Assembly (NCBI RefSeq): GCF_900069005.2
Contig: NZ_LN831278.1
Coordinates: 193,781 to 257,780 of the forward strand
Length of the DNA: 64,000 nt
DNA from: Paenibacillus sp. GM2
Lineage (GTDB): Bacteria; Bacillota; Bacilli; Paenibacillales; Paenibacillaceae
Reading direction: 5' to 3'
Each line of letters starts with the position of its first letter. Position 1 is the stretch's first letter. Under the pieces are notes generated by a model. That model was not told the DNA's origin. It ran no database searches and saw only the letters and a list, made by a program, of their open reading frames with translations. Shown piece by piece: positions 53,761-62,318 of this stretch. The translations under genes were made by a program, and so were the position numbers.

Positions 53761-53788
53761 AAAAAGCCTGCAGATTTGCAGGCTTTTT
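53761..53788 (+). terminator. Terminator after the DUF1349 gene
   Basis: AAAAAGCCTGCA pairs with TGCAGGCTTTTT around ATT. The hairpin core is the same as at 35446-35461. A further similar stretch (ACAGATTTACAGGTTT) follows at 53819-53834. The remaining bases up to the MBL gene show nothing else. Confidence 0.85.
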
Positions 53789-53943
53789 GCTAATTATGGC
53801 TCTTTTAAGATAAAAGGATACAGATTTACAGGTTTCTCTAATTCATTATGCTGCTGTCGCCGCTATGAGGGCGTTCATATAACAGTTGCGCCGTTGATCT
53901 GATATGTTTTAGCGGGTTCATGGGTTCATTGCCGACCCATCGG

Positions 53944-54807
53944 CTATTTGGCAATCTCCATCCCGTCCCAGGCCACCGTAATTTCACACGGGAAATCCTG
54001 CTTGGCGAACCACTCCGTCAGCTCGGCATGCGTGGAGGTGTAGTGATTAATATGGGTCAGGTAAATGCGGGTGCCGGTATGAATCGTTCCTTGCTCCAGC
54101 AATTTGCGGAACAGCTCCATACAGCTGAATGCGTCTAGATGCCCGTCCGGATGGAGCCCGCGCCCTTCGGTCAGGCCAAAGGTGCATTCGCTGATCAGCA
54201 CCTCAAGCGCGGCGCCTTCCAACGCCTTGAACGTATCCGGTAAATACCAGCCTGAATCGAGACCGTAATAGTATTTCTTCCCATCGGCCATTTGCAGCAG
54301 GTAGTTGGCACAGTTCTCGCCCATGTTGCCGATATGGTTGCCGCGGAGCGGTGTTACGGTCATGTTGGCGATCTCTGACGGCTTATTGAATTCGAGCTTA
54401 TGGAAAGCGATAATGCCGCGGTTCTCCAGTTCCGCCGTCATCCCTTTGATGATCGGACGGCTCTGTCGGTAGAAATCGACGATCTCATAGGCTTTATCGG
54501 TGAAGTAGTAGTGCAGCGGTTCATCCTGGCGTTCGATGGCCATATTGCGCACATTCATCATCATATAATTCAAATGGTCTTCATGGGTATGTGTGATTAG
54601 CACATGCTTAAGTTTGGTAAAGTCCCCGTATTCGATCGCTTGCTGAAAGGAATCCGCGCTCAGATCGATGCATACCTGCTCATCAAGCCGGAACATCGAG
54701 CGGCGCCGGACCTCTAAGCCGCCCGTTCGCCGGGCATTGTCGCATACCGGACAGGAGCAGAACGGATTCGGAATTCCTTCAGCCGCGCTCGTACCGTAAA
54801 ATTTCAT
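53944..54807 (-). CDS. MBL-fold metallo-hydrolase (PhnP-like)
   Basis: A 287-residue metallo-beta-lactamase-fold protein with the metal motif LITHTHEDHLNYM and later ligands in PLRGNHIG, YYGLDSGWYL and YLTHINHY. The N-terminal CSCPVCDNARRTGG is the extra zinc-binding Cys cluster of the PhnP group, phosphodiesterases that cleave cyclic ribose phosphates. It is the last gene of the importer-4 run (34 nt after the lipoprotein gene), so it may act on the imported sugar. The exact reaction is not known. Confidence 0.87.
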   Translation of the reverse strand: MKFYGTSAAEGIPNPFCSCPVCDNARRTGGLEVRRRSMFRLDEQVCIDLSADSFQQAIEYGDFTKLKHVLITHTHEDHLNYMMMNVRNMAIERQDEPLHYYFTDKAYEIVDFYRQSRPIIKGMTAELENRGIIAFHKLEFNKPSEIANMTVTPLRGNHIGNMGENCANYLLQMADGKKYYYGLDSGWYLPDTFKALEGAALEVLISECTFGLTEGRGLHPDGHLDAFSCMELFRKLLEQGTIHTGTRIYLTHINHYTSTHAELTEWFAKQDFPCEITVAWDGMEIAK

Positions 54808-54840
54808 GCTGCATTTCCCCTTCCCGTCTTTGAAGGATAC

Positions 54841-56478
54841 TTACTGCTGATTCCAGCGGTCATAGGCCGCCTGGTAAATCGCAAGATAGTTATCCAGGTG
54901 CATTTTATTAAGTGTACTTACATAATTATCCCACTCATCAAGCGATTTGGCACCAGTAATAAATTTGACAACCTGTTCCTCGGTATATGCCTCGATATCT
55001 GTGGCGTAGGTGCTCAATTGGATATTCTCGTCCTCGGAGAAATTCGGAATCATCAGCTTTTCATCGGGCACGAGATAAGGACGGACAACATCCTTATTAG
55101 CGATCATCTCGGGAAGTACAGCCGCGCTCTGATCGACCTTTTGGGTAACCCGCTGCGGTATTTGTCCGCCCTGGAAGATCGTGTAATCGGAGAGCGCTTC
55201 ATCTACAGTAAGTCCATTAGGGTTATTGGCGTATTCATCCTTCAATTTATAGAAGCCGTCGCTGTCGATCGTGTAGGTGACATCTTTAATTCCCAGGCGG
55301 GCCATGGCGGTCCCTTCTTCACTGAGGAAATAGTCTCCCCAGCGCAGCGTAGCTTCCGGATTCGGATTCTTGCTGGTGATGACAAAGGAGCCGATATCCC
55401 GTACTTTGGGGCTGACGCTTGTCCAATAGACATCGCCGTCGATCGCTCTCATGACCGGATTCTGCACATAATCGCTGCGATTTTTGCCCATCCATAGATT
55501 GTTGTTGCCTTTGGCCACGTAGCCGATCCGTTCCTCATCCACTTTGGCTACCACCTGGTTCATATCCTGTGAGAAAATCTCCTTATCGATCAAGCCTTCT
55601 GCCCAGAACTTGCTGAAGTAGGCCAGCATCTCCTTGAATTTCTCATCCGTAGCGATATAACGGATCTTGCCGTTATCATCTACATCCATATAGGGGGCGA
55701 TAATTCCCGAATTGCCGCCGAAGCCCCAGTTCCCGTAGAACGATTTAAAGAATTCATTCCCGTTATTAGCCTTCTCCTTGTATCCGGAGAGCGGGAGTTC
55801 ATCCGCCTTGTTATTTCCGTTGGGATCTTGCTCCTTGAATGCTTTCATGACCTGATAGAACTCATCCATTGTTGTCGGCATGTCCAGTCCGAGCTTGTCC
55901 AGCCACTTCTTATTGATCCATGACGAACCAATACGCCCGTCGGCTTCGCTGATATTGGGCAGGGAGTAGATATGGCCATCCGCCGAGGTGATCGACTTGC
56001 GAATCCCTTCGTCCGCTGCCATCAGCGCGGATAAGTTAGGCGCATAGCCGGCTTCGATCAGATCGTCCAACGGGATAATTTGACCCGCGGCCGCATACGA
56101 AGTGATGAGCTGTGGTGTCAGACCGGCTCGCATGACGAAGTCCGGCAGATCATTGGAAGCGAACAGAAGGTTTCGGCGCTCTTCAAAAGCGTTCTGTGGC
56201 ACACTATCCCAGTCGATAATGACATTGGATTTGGACGCGTAGTCTTTTAATCCCGTATGCTGGTTCCAATCTGTAACAAGCTCGTATTTGGCGACAAGCC
56301 CCTGAAGATGAACCGGCTTATCGGCAATAGGCAGACCGGTCTTTGTAATATTGGCCGCGGTTTCTTCATCTTTGGCGGCAACGTCCGCATTCCCTTTGCC
56401 CGTCGTCCCACAGGCAGTTAAGGTGAGGAGTGACGCGATTTGCACAAGCGCGATCAGCAAGACAAGTCTCTTTTTCAT
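54841..56478 (-). CDS. ABC sugar transporter substrate-binding lipoprotein, importer 4
   Basis: A 545-residue LplA-like lipoprotein with lipobox cysteine 23 (LLTLTAC), an EF-hand-like insert (FKEQDPNGNNKADELPLSG) and the C-terminal YVSTLNKMHLDNYLAIYQAAYDRW. I chose ATG 56478; the frame also opens at TTG 56490, which lies directly against the AGGAG. It is the third gene of the minus-strand operon permease-permease-lipoprotein-MBL. Confidence 0.92.
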   Translation of the reverse strand: MKKRLVLLIALVQIASLLTLTACGTTGKGNADVAAKDEETAANITKTGLPIADKPVHLQGLVAKYELVTDWNQHTGLKDYASKSNVIIDWDSVPQNAFEERRNLLFASNDLPDFVMRAGLTPQLITSYAAAGQIIPLDDLIEAGYAPNLSALMAADEGIRKSITSADGHIYSLPNISEADGRIGSSWINKKWLDKLGLDMPTTMDEFYQVMKAFKEQDPNGNNKADELPLSGYKEKANNGNEFFKSFYGNWGFGGNSGIIAPYMDVDDNGKIRYIATDEKFKEMLAYFSKFWAEGLIDKEIFSQDMNQVVAKVDEERIGYVAKGNNNLWMGKNRSDYVQNPVMRAIDGDVYWTSVSPKVRDIGSFVITSKNPNPEATLRWGDYFLSEEGTAMARLGIKDVTYTIDSDGFYKLKDEYANNPNGLTVDEALSDYTIFQGGQIPQRVTQKVDQSAAVLPEMIANKDVVRPYLVPDEKLMIPNFSEDENIQLSTYATDIEAYTEEQVVKFITGAKSLDEWDNYVSTLNKMHLDNYLAIYQAAYDRWNQQ

Positions 56479-56535
56479 TATCGTAAGCAACTCCTTTTAT
56501 ATGGTGAACTAGTGAAATTTGTTCTTTCGGTATCG

Positions 56536-57438
56536 TCATCCCTTAAGGGCCCCGATCATCATCCCTTTTACGAAATACTTCTGAAGGAACGGGTAGAGCA
56601 TAAGGATGGGCACGCTCGATACGATAATTACTGCATATTTAACGCCTTCCGCGACGAGGAATTTGCTCGTGTCCATCTCGATGGAATCCATCATGACATT
56701 ATCCGATTGGTTCATCACAAGAATCTCGCGGAGGAATAGCTGTAGCGGATACAAGGTCCGGTCTTTGAGATATATCATCGCCTCGAAGTAAGAGTTCCAA
56801 TGATATACGGCATAAAATAGGACCAGCACGGCCATAATCGGTGCGCTAAGCGGCAGCACAATGGAGAAGAAGGCGCGTATATTGCTGCAGCCGTCGATAT
56901 AAGCCGATTCATAGATCTGCTCGTCTATGGTCGTCTCCAGAAAGGTCCTTGCCACAATCATGTTGTAAACATTGATGGCCGTCGGCAGGATCAAGGCCCA
57001 CATTGAATTATACAGGCCGAGATCGCGGACGAGCAGGTACATAGGGACGATCCCTCCGCTAAAGAACATCGTGATTGTAAAGAACACCATGCAGGACCTG
57101 CGCCAAGGAAAATTCCGTCGTGACAATGGATAAGCCCCCATCATCGTGAGCGCGATATTAACGGCGGTGCCGATGACGGTATACAGAATCGTATTGCGGT
57201 ATCCGATCCAGATTTCGTGATTCAAGAACACCCGCTGGTAGGCTTCCAGATTGAACCCTTTCGGAATCAGCCCGATTTTGCCGGAAATGACCAGCTTGGG
57301 ATCGCTGAATGAGGCGCTGACTACATAAATGAGCGGGTAGAGGATAGCCAGTACCAGGATCCCAATCAGTATATAAGTAATGGTTAAAAATACACGATCT
57401 CCCTGAGACTCCCGAATGCGCTGTGAAGCTGCTTCCAT
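56536..57438 (-). CDS. ABC sugar transporter permease (LplC/YtcP type), importer 4
   Basis: A 300-residue permease with six helices, the N-terminal ILYPLIYVVSASFSDPKLVISGKIGLIPKGF, the EAA loop QIYESAYIDGCSNIRAFFSIVLP and the C-terminus PFLQKYFVKGMMIGALKG. The ribosome binding site GGGAGGG stands 6 nt before the ATG. It lies 14 nt after its partner permease. Confidence 0.93.
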   Translation of the reverse strand: MEAASQRIRESQGDRVFLTITYILIGILVLAILYPLIYVVSASFSDPKLVISGKIGLIPKGFNLEAYQRVFLNHEIWIGYRNTILYTVIGTAVNIALTMMGAYPLSRRNFPWRRSCMVFFTITMFFSGGIVPMYLLVRDLGLYNSMWALILPTAINVYNMIVARTFLETTIDEQIYESAYIDGCSNIRAFFSIVLPLSAPIMAVLVLFYAVYHWNSYFEAMIYLKDRTLYPLQLFLREILVMNQSDNVMMDSIEMDTSKFLVAEGVKYAVIIVSSVPILMLYPFLQKYFVKGMMIGALKG

Positions 57439-57452
57439 GGTCTTCCCTCCCT

Positions 57453-58400
57453 TTAGAACAGACTGCTGCTGCTGTAGCGTTTGGCGATCTTGTTGGCGGC
57501 CAGCAGCAGTACGATGTTAATGACGTTATTGAAGAGCCCCACGGCCGTTGAGAATCCGTAATCCATATTGATCAGACCCGTTTTGTAAGCATAAGTAGAT
57601 ATGACCTCGGACGCCTCAATATTGAGGCTATTCTGCATGAGAAGAATGCGCTCATAGCTGAGAGTCATCATTTTCCCCATCTGTAGAATAAATTGAATAA
57701 CAATGGTCGGCATAATACATGGAAGATTCACATGGATAATTCTTTTGAATCGACTGGCCCCGTCGATCTGCGCTGATTCATGCAGCTGGGGGTCCACTCC
57801 CGATAATGCGGCAATAAAGATAATCGAGTTCCACCCGCTATTCCGCCATATATCCGAGCCGACATAGACTCCGGAGAATGTATCGGGAGAAGTTAAAAAG
57901 GGAATCGGAGCGATTCCAAGCATCTCCAGAACATGGTTAATATAGCCGTTCTCTCCGGCAAGGAATAAATGGATGATCCCGACGAAGACAACCGTAGAAA
58001 TGAAGTATGGAGCATAAGTGATCGTCTGAAATGTCTTCTTCAATCTTTCCCGTCGAATCTCATTAAACATCAGCGCAAGGATGATGGGGATCGGGAAACT
58101 GATGAAGGTTTTAAGCAAATTAATGACCAGTGTATTTTTTAAAATGCGGACGAATTGGAATGATCCAAACAGCCGCTCGAAATTATCCGTTCCGATCCAG
58201 GGGCTTGAGGTGATCCCAAGAGCCGGATTGAAGCGTTTGAATGCCAGTTGTACGCCGTACATCGGACCATAACAGAAAATAAGAAAGTAAAGGATGACAG
58301 GGATAATGAAGATGAGATAATCCCAATTATTCCGTATGCCCAGTTTCTTTCTGGCGGATTTATGGACCGAAGCAGGCGCTGATTTAGCCCTTACAGGCAT
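57453..58400 (-). CDS. ABC sugar transporter permease (LplB type), importer 4
   Basis: A 315-residue permease with a basic N-terminus (MPVRAKSAPASVHKSARKK), six helices, the LplB signature YGPMYGVQLAFKRFNPALGI and the EAA loop LHESAQIDGASRFKRIIHVNLP. It is the first gene of the importer-4 operon and diverges from the membrane AraC regulator. The 292-nt gap between them should hold both promoters; I could not assign them. Confidence 0.93.
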   Translation of the reverse strand: MPVRAKSAPASVHKSARKKLGIRNNWDYLIFIIPVILYFLIFCYGPMYGVQLAFKRFNPALGITSSPWIGTDNFERLFGSFQFVRILKNTLVINLLKTFISFPIPIILALMFNEIRRERLKKTFQTITYAPYFISTVVFVGIIHLFLAGENGYINHVLEMLGIAPIPFLTSPDTFSGVYVGSDIWRNSGWNSIIFIAALSGVDPQLHESAQIDGASRFKRIIHVNLPCIMPTIVIQFILQMGKMMTLSYERILLMQNSLNIEASEVISTYAYKTGLINMDYGFSTAVGLFNNVINIVLLLAANKIAKRYSSSSLF

Positions 58401-58692
58401 AAGATAAGCCTCCCTCTCCTTAGCAGTTCATAGGTTGTATTGTGGATCAGAACCGAGTCCGGCCGGAATCGCGTTTCTATGGCCTTGATATTAAAGAATC
58501 CGCCGGGATGCAGCAATCACCGATATTTGGCTTTTGACGGCAAAGATTGATATTAAGTCTGAATTCGAACCCGGCAATTTTCGCAGTGAATCGTCTATTT
58601 TTGCTATTTGGCTTAGATCAATTGATAACCCAAGTCAAAATTCGTATACTCGATATAATCTTTTGTGCATATTTCATCATTGGGAAGTGAGT

Positions 58693-60999
58693 ATGTTGCG
58701 GAAAGCCCTGCAATCGAAGCTATACCGAAATTTTCTCGGCAGGTATTTGCTGATTCTGGCAGTGTCAGGTCTATTGCTGTTAATTACCAATATTATTTCT
58801 CTCTCAAATACCTATCATCGTCTGACGGAGAATACCCATCGATTCATGGCACACATGACGGAGCTGTTGGATACCCGGATCCTTGATCTGCAGAAGTTGA
58901 CCTTATCCGTCTCACATGACACCAGGCTGCTTCCTTATCAATTGCATGAGCAGATCAATTACCCATATTTGATCGCAGATGAGTTTGATAAGTTGAAAGC
59001 GCCTTCTTCAGAGCTTGATTCGATCGGACTGTTTTATCGGAACACGCCGTATAGCTCATTGGAGGATGTCATCTTTACGGATACAGGGATGTATACGGCG
59101 GAGAGCTATGTCCAGCTCATCTGCCGGAGCAAAATCAAACCGGAGAGCTTGCGTTCGCTGATGGAGGAGTTAAAGACGCCGATGCTGCTGTCCTCATTAA
59201 ACAATGAGTCTAACCAAGGGGGCAGGGATCACGTATTGCTGCTGCTCGTTCCGTTGGACAGTACGCCTTATTCCAATGGAATCATGATCTATAAATTGAA
59301 TTATGCAGCTATGATAGACAGCTTCGAGCGGACGATCGACCCGGAGAGCAGCCTGATTATTTTTGATCGCTACGGTACGCCGTTTTTCTATCTGGACGGA
59401 AATCCTGATTTGGATTGGAGAGAATTAGCGCTTGCTGTCCAGAATTCGGAGCAGAGGTTCCGCGGGTATCTTCTCTTGCAGGAAATCTCTGAGAAGCAGC
59501 AATTCCACGTGGTAAATGCTACCCTGCGCAATGCTTATTTCCATGAATATTATGTTGCGCTTACCGTCTCGCTTGGGATTGTTCTGCTGTCACTGGGACT
59601 TGGGCTGGTGCTTAGCTTCCGCTCGGCCCGCAAGAGCTATGAGCCGATTCAGGAGCTGTCCAGCCGTCTTCCCTCGCTAACGAAGAAATCCACCGCTCAT
59701 GAAGAAGATGAGCTCGCCCAGCTCACGCGTTATATCGAGCAAATGAGGGATGAGAGTATCAATATGTCCCATATGATGCATAATCAGGAGATATTAACGC
59801 GAAATCAGCTGCTGCTCGCCGTGTTAATGGGTAAATTAAATGTAGATAACACGACGCAGGCTAATCGCAGCGTACTCGATAAGTTGCTTGGCAGCCGGGA
59901 ATGGGGCAATGTGCTGGTAATTATGTTCGATGACTACAACGCGAAGGTGGGAAAAGAGCCGCTGAGCGAACAGTGGCTGCTGAAATACGCAGTATGCAAT
60001 GTGTTTGAGAACTTATCCGGAGAGCACGGGATTAACTATGCGCTGGATCTGGCGATCGATAACGGAATTGTGGGCATCGTATCATGGAATAATGAGTTTG
60101 CCGATCAATGGGAGGAGCGGAGTCGGGCATTCGCAGCCCAGGTTCTGAAATTTATGGACAGGCACTTTAAGCTTTCCTTATCCTGTACGATCGGCGAACC
60201 TCAATCGGCGACGGAACTGCACCAATCCTATAGTTCAGCGACATCATTGGCGGAGTATCGCATTTTTGCGGGCAAGCAATCGATCATCACTCAATCGGAG
60301 GTCTTGCAGCAGCAGAAAATAGAAGGGCATATGGCCGGCGATAAACGCCAGATTACCGATATGGCGGAGGAATTGCATAATGCGGTATGCTCGAAGGATT
60401 CGGAGAGATTACAGCGATTGATGCAGGAATTGAAGGAGAGGTTCACTTGGCTGGAGGATGCTGCGACCTTTCGCCTAACCTTTCTGCAAATGATATTTAC
60501 TTTGAATCAAATCGTGAACAATATCTCACTCTCTCACCGCGAAGCGATTAAGTTTAAACTGGAGACGCTGGCTGGCCAGCTGTCCGAGACGGTCGGAGAA
60601 GCCTGCGCCAATCTGCTTGATGTATCCCGCAGCATCCAGGACAGCCTTGGAGAGGATTCAAATGAGGATCGTCTGTATTCTTCAATGCTGAGCTATGTGG
60701 CGCAAAACTATGCGGACTATAATTTGAGTCTTTCGACGGTGGCGGAGCAGCTATCCTTGACGCCCTCTTACGTCACACGTTATTTCAAGAATAAAAACGG
60801 GCTTCCCCTTATGCAATATGTATCCAGAATTCGTATTGAGAAGGCCAAGGAGCTGCTTGAGACGACCAACTTCTCCATTAGAGAAATTGTCGAGCAGGTT
60901 GGATTTGTGGATGAGAACAATTTCTCGCGGGCCTTCCGTAAACGGGAGGGAGTTTCTCCCACTCAATACCGCTCTGTCCGGAAGAGTCTTACGAGCTGA
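58693..60999 (+). CDS. Membrane-anchored AraC family regulator
   Basis: A 768-residue regulator: TM1 at about residues 12-36 (FLGRYLLILAVSGLLLLITNIISL), an external sensor of ~240 residues, TM2 around 280-305 (YYVALTVSLGIVLLSLGLGLVLSF), a cytoplasmic linker and a C-terminal double HTH (LSTVAEQLSLTPSYVTRYFKNK, IREIVEQVGFVDENNFSRAFRK). I chose ATG 58693 after GGAAGTGAG; the open frame from 58534 adds residues without family character. It is divergent from importer 4 and is the probable activator of that operon. Confidence 0.9.
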   Translation: MLRKALQSKLYRNFLGRYLLILAVSGLLLLITNIISLSNTYHRLTENTHRFMAHMTELLDTRILDLQKLTLSVSHDTRLLPYQLHEQINYPYLIADEFDKLKAPSSELDSIGLFYRNTPYSSLEDVIFTDTGMYTAESYVQLICRSKIKPESLRSLMEELKTPMLLSSLNNESNQGGRDHVLLLLVPLDSTPYSNGIMIYKLNYAAMIDSFERTIDPESSLIIFDRYGTPFFYLDGNPDLDWRELALAVQNSEQRFRGYLLLQEISEKQQFHVVNATLRNAYFHEYYVALTVSLGIVLLSLGLGLVLSFRSARKSYEPIQELSSRLPSLTKKSTAHEEDELAQLTRYIEQMRDESINMSHMMHNQEILTRNQLLLAVLMGKLNVDNTTQANRSVLDKLLGSREWGNVLVIMFDDYNAKVGKEPLSEQWLLKYAVCNVFENLSGEHGINYALDLAIDNGIVGIVSWNNEFADQWEERSRAFAAQVLKFMDRHFKLSLSCTIGEPQSATELHQSYSSATSLAEYRIFAGKQSIITQSEVLQQQKIEGHMAGDKRQITDMAEELHNAVCSKDSERLQRLMQELKERFTWLEDAATFRLTFLQMIFTLNQIVNNISLSHREAIKFKLETLAGQLSETVGEACANLLDVSRSIQDSLGEDSNEDRLYSSMLSYVAQNYADYNLSLSTVAEQLSLTPSYVTRYFKNKNGLPLMQYVSRIRIEKAKELLETTNFSIREIVEQVGFVDENNFSRAFRKREGVSPTQYRSVRKSLTS

Positions 61000-61022
61000 T
61001 GTTTCCTCTCATGCATAAAATA

Positions 61023-61056
61023 GAGGCCTGCTAATGGAGCTTCATTAGCAGGCCTC
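61023..61056 (+). terminator. Terminator after the membrane AraC gene
   Basis: GAGGCCTGCTAATG pairs perfectly with CATTAGCAGGCCTC around a 6-nt loop, followed by a short T/C stretch. Confidence 0.8.
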
Positions 61057-61158
61057 TTCTCATAGGGTACGGTGCTTCATTTTAAACATAGGTAACGATT
61101 TAAAAACGACTCATGTGGCTCATGCGATTCATGTGACTCGTTAAGCACATAACCAAGC

Positions 61159-61809
61159 TTAGCCCTTGAGATAGCTAAGCAGGATATCCTTCAGGATCAG
61201 CAGCTGCTCCTTCGGGTCCAGATCAGGCTCAACGGTGAGAATGTTTTTCTGCAGGGACAGCTTTCTTGCGAAATTCCCGAAGGTGTTAACGACCGTCGTC
61301 AGCACTTTCTCTACCGGAATGTCATTCCTTATGGAGCCATCCTCAATCCCTTGCTGAATAATGGTCGAGAAGACGTCGGATATTTGCCGATAGATCTTAT
61401 TGAAGATATCGATATCTTCGATGGGTTCCTTGTAGTAGGCCGCATAGCTCTCGAAATTTTCCAGCAGCTTTACATTAGAGCTATCGTCGCTATCGAGCAG
61501 GGTTATGAAATCATCAAAGAGCAGGCTAATCTTCTTATAACACGATGCCTGCGTTTGGGCGATCGCTTGGAAGGTATGCAGTACGGTCTCCAGGTTTCTT
61601 GTCGCCACGGCGACAACAAGCTTCTCCTTCTTCGGGAAGAAGCGGAATACGGTAGCCACGCCAACGCAAGCTCGATCCGCGATGTTCTGCATCGTCGTCT
61701 GATCAATGCCTCTTTCTTTGAACACTTCTTCGGCCGCTTCGATGACGAGCTGAATCCGATTCTGTTTCCCTCGCTGTAATTCATTTTTGTGCCTCGTTTT
61801 CGGGTCCAT
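61159..61809 (-). CDS. TetR family transcriptional regulator
   Basis: A 216-residue repressor with the N-terminal HTH (IQLVIEAAEEVFKERGIDQTTMQNIADRACVGVATVFRFFPKKEKLV) and a helical ligand domain. TTGGAGG precedes ATG 61809 by 7 nt. It is divergent from copZ, but its target is not evident; the copper genes have their own CsoR-like operator. Confidence 0.9.
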   Translation of the reverse strand: MDPKTRHKNELQRGKQNRIQLVIEAAEEVFKERGIDQTTMQNIADRACVGVATVFRFFPKKEKLVVAVATRNLETVLHTFQAIAQTQASCYKKISLLFDDFITLLDSDDSSNVKLLENFESYAAYYKEPIEDIDIFNKIYRQISDVFSTIIQQGIEDGSIRNDIPVEKVLTTVVNTFGNFARKLSLQKNILTVEPDLDPKEQLLILKDILLSYLKG

Positions 61810-61935
61810 ACGGAAGCCTCCAAAATCGTCGTTATCGTATTATTATAGCGTTCCTCCGATGGGTGGACAATGATGGATGACTATAACAAGTTTAAGCATC
61901 GGGAAAATTTATTTGGGGTAGGTGGAGAATAAGTA

Positions 61936-61966
61936 TTGACCAAATATAGGGTAGGGGGGTATACTA
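61936..61966 (+). promoter_or_regulatory. Promoter of copZ-copA with CsoR-like operator
   Basis: TTGACC (61936-61941) and TATACT (61960-61965) are 18 nt apart. Between and over them lies ATAGGGTAGGGGGGTATACT (61946-61965), which resembles the G-run CsoR operator of Firmicute copZA promoters. A repressor bound there would cover the -10 and be released by Cu(I). Confidence 0.6.
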
Positions 61967-62080
61967 TATATGTGATCGGGGCGCTTTATGATTTATGCTA
62001 TACGGTTAAGGAATTAAGGAAAGACAATAATAACGCCATAAGTGAATGGCGAACTTTAAACAAACCAGGAGGTAATCGAA

Positions 62081-62281
62081 ATGGAAAATGTACTGCTTAA
62101 CGTGAAGGGAATGTCTTGCAACCATTGCGTCAATTCGGTGGAGGGCGCTCTGAAAGAGATCGGGGCAAAAGGGACGGTTGATCTGGAGAAGGGAACAGTC
62201 GCTGTAGAATTTGACGAGAGCAAGCTCTCTCTTGACCATATCAAGGAAGCTATCGAGGATCAAGGCTACGACGTTGAGTAA
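62081..62281 (+). CDS. copZ: Copper chaperone CopZ
   Basis: A 66-residue HMA-domain protein with the Cu(I)-binding motif GMSCNHC (Cys13, Cys16) and the usual beta-alpha-beta pattern ending IKEAIEDQGYDVE. It carries Cu(I) to the CopA ATPase encoded next. CAGGAGGTAATCG before ATG 62081 is a strong ribosome binding site. Confidence 0.95.
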   Translation: MENVLLNVKGMSCNHCVNSVEGALKEIGAKGTVDLEKGTVAVEFDESKLSLDHIKEAIEDQGYDVE

Positions 62282-62318
62282 CCTCTAAATAGTATCCTAT
62301 TTTAGGCGGGTGATAGAA

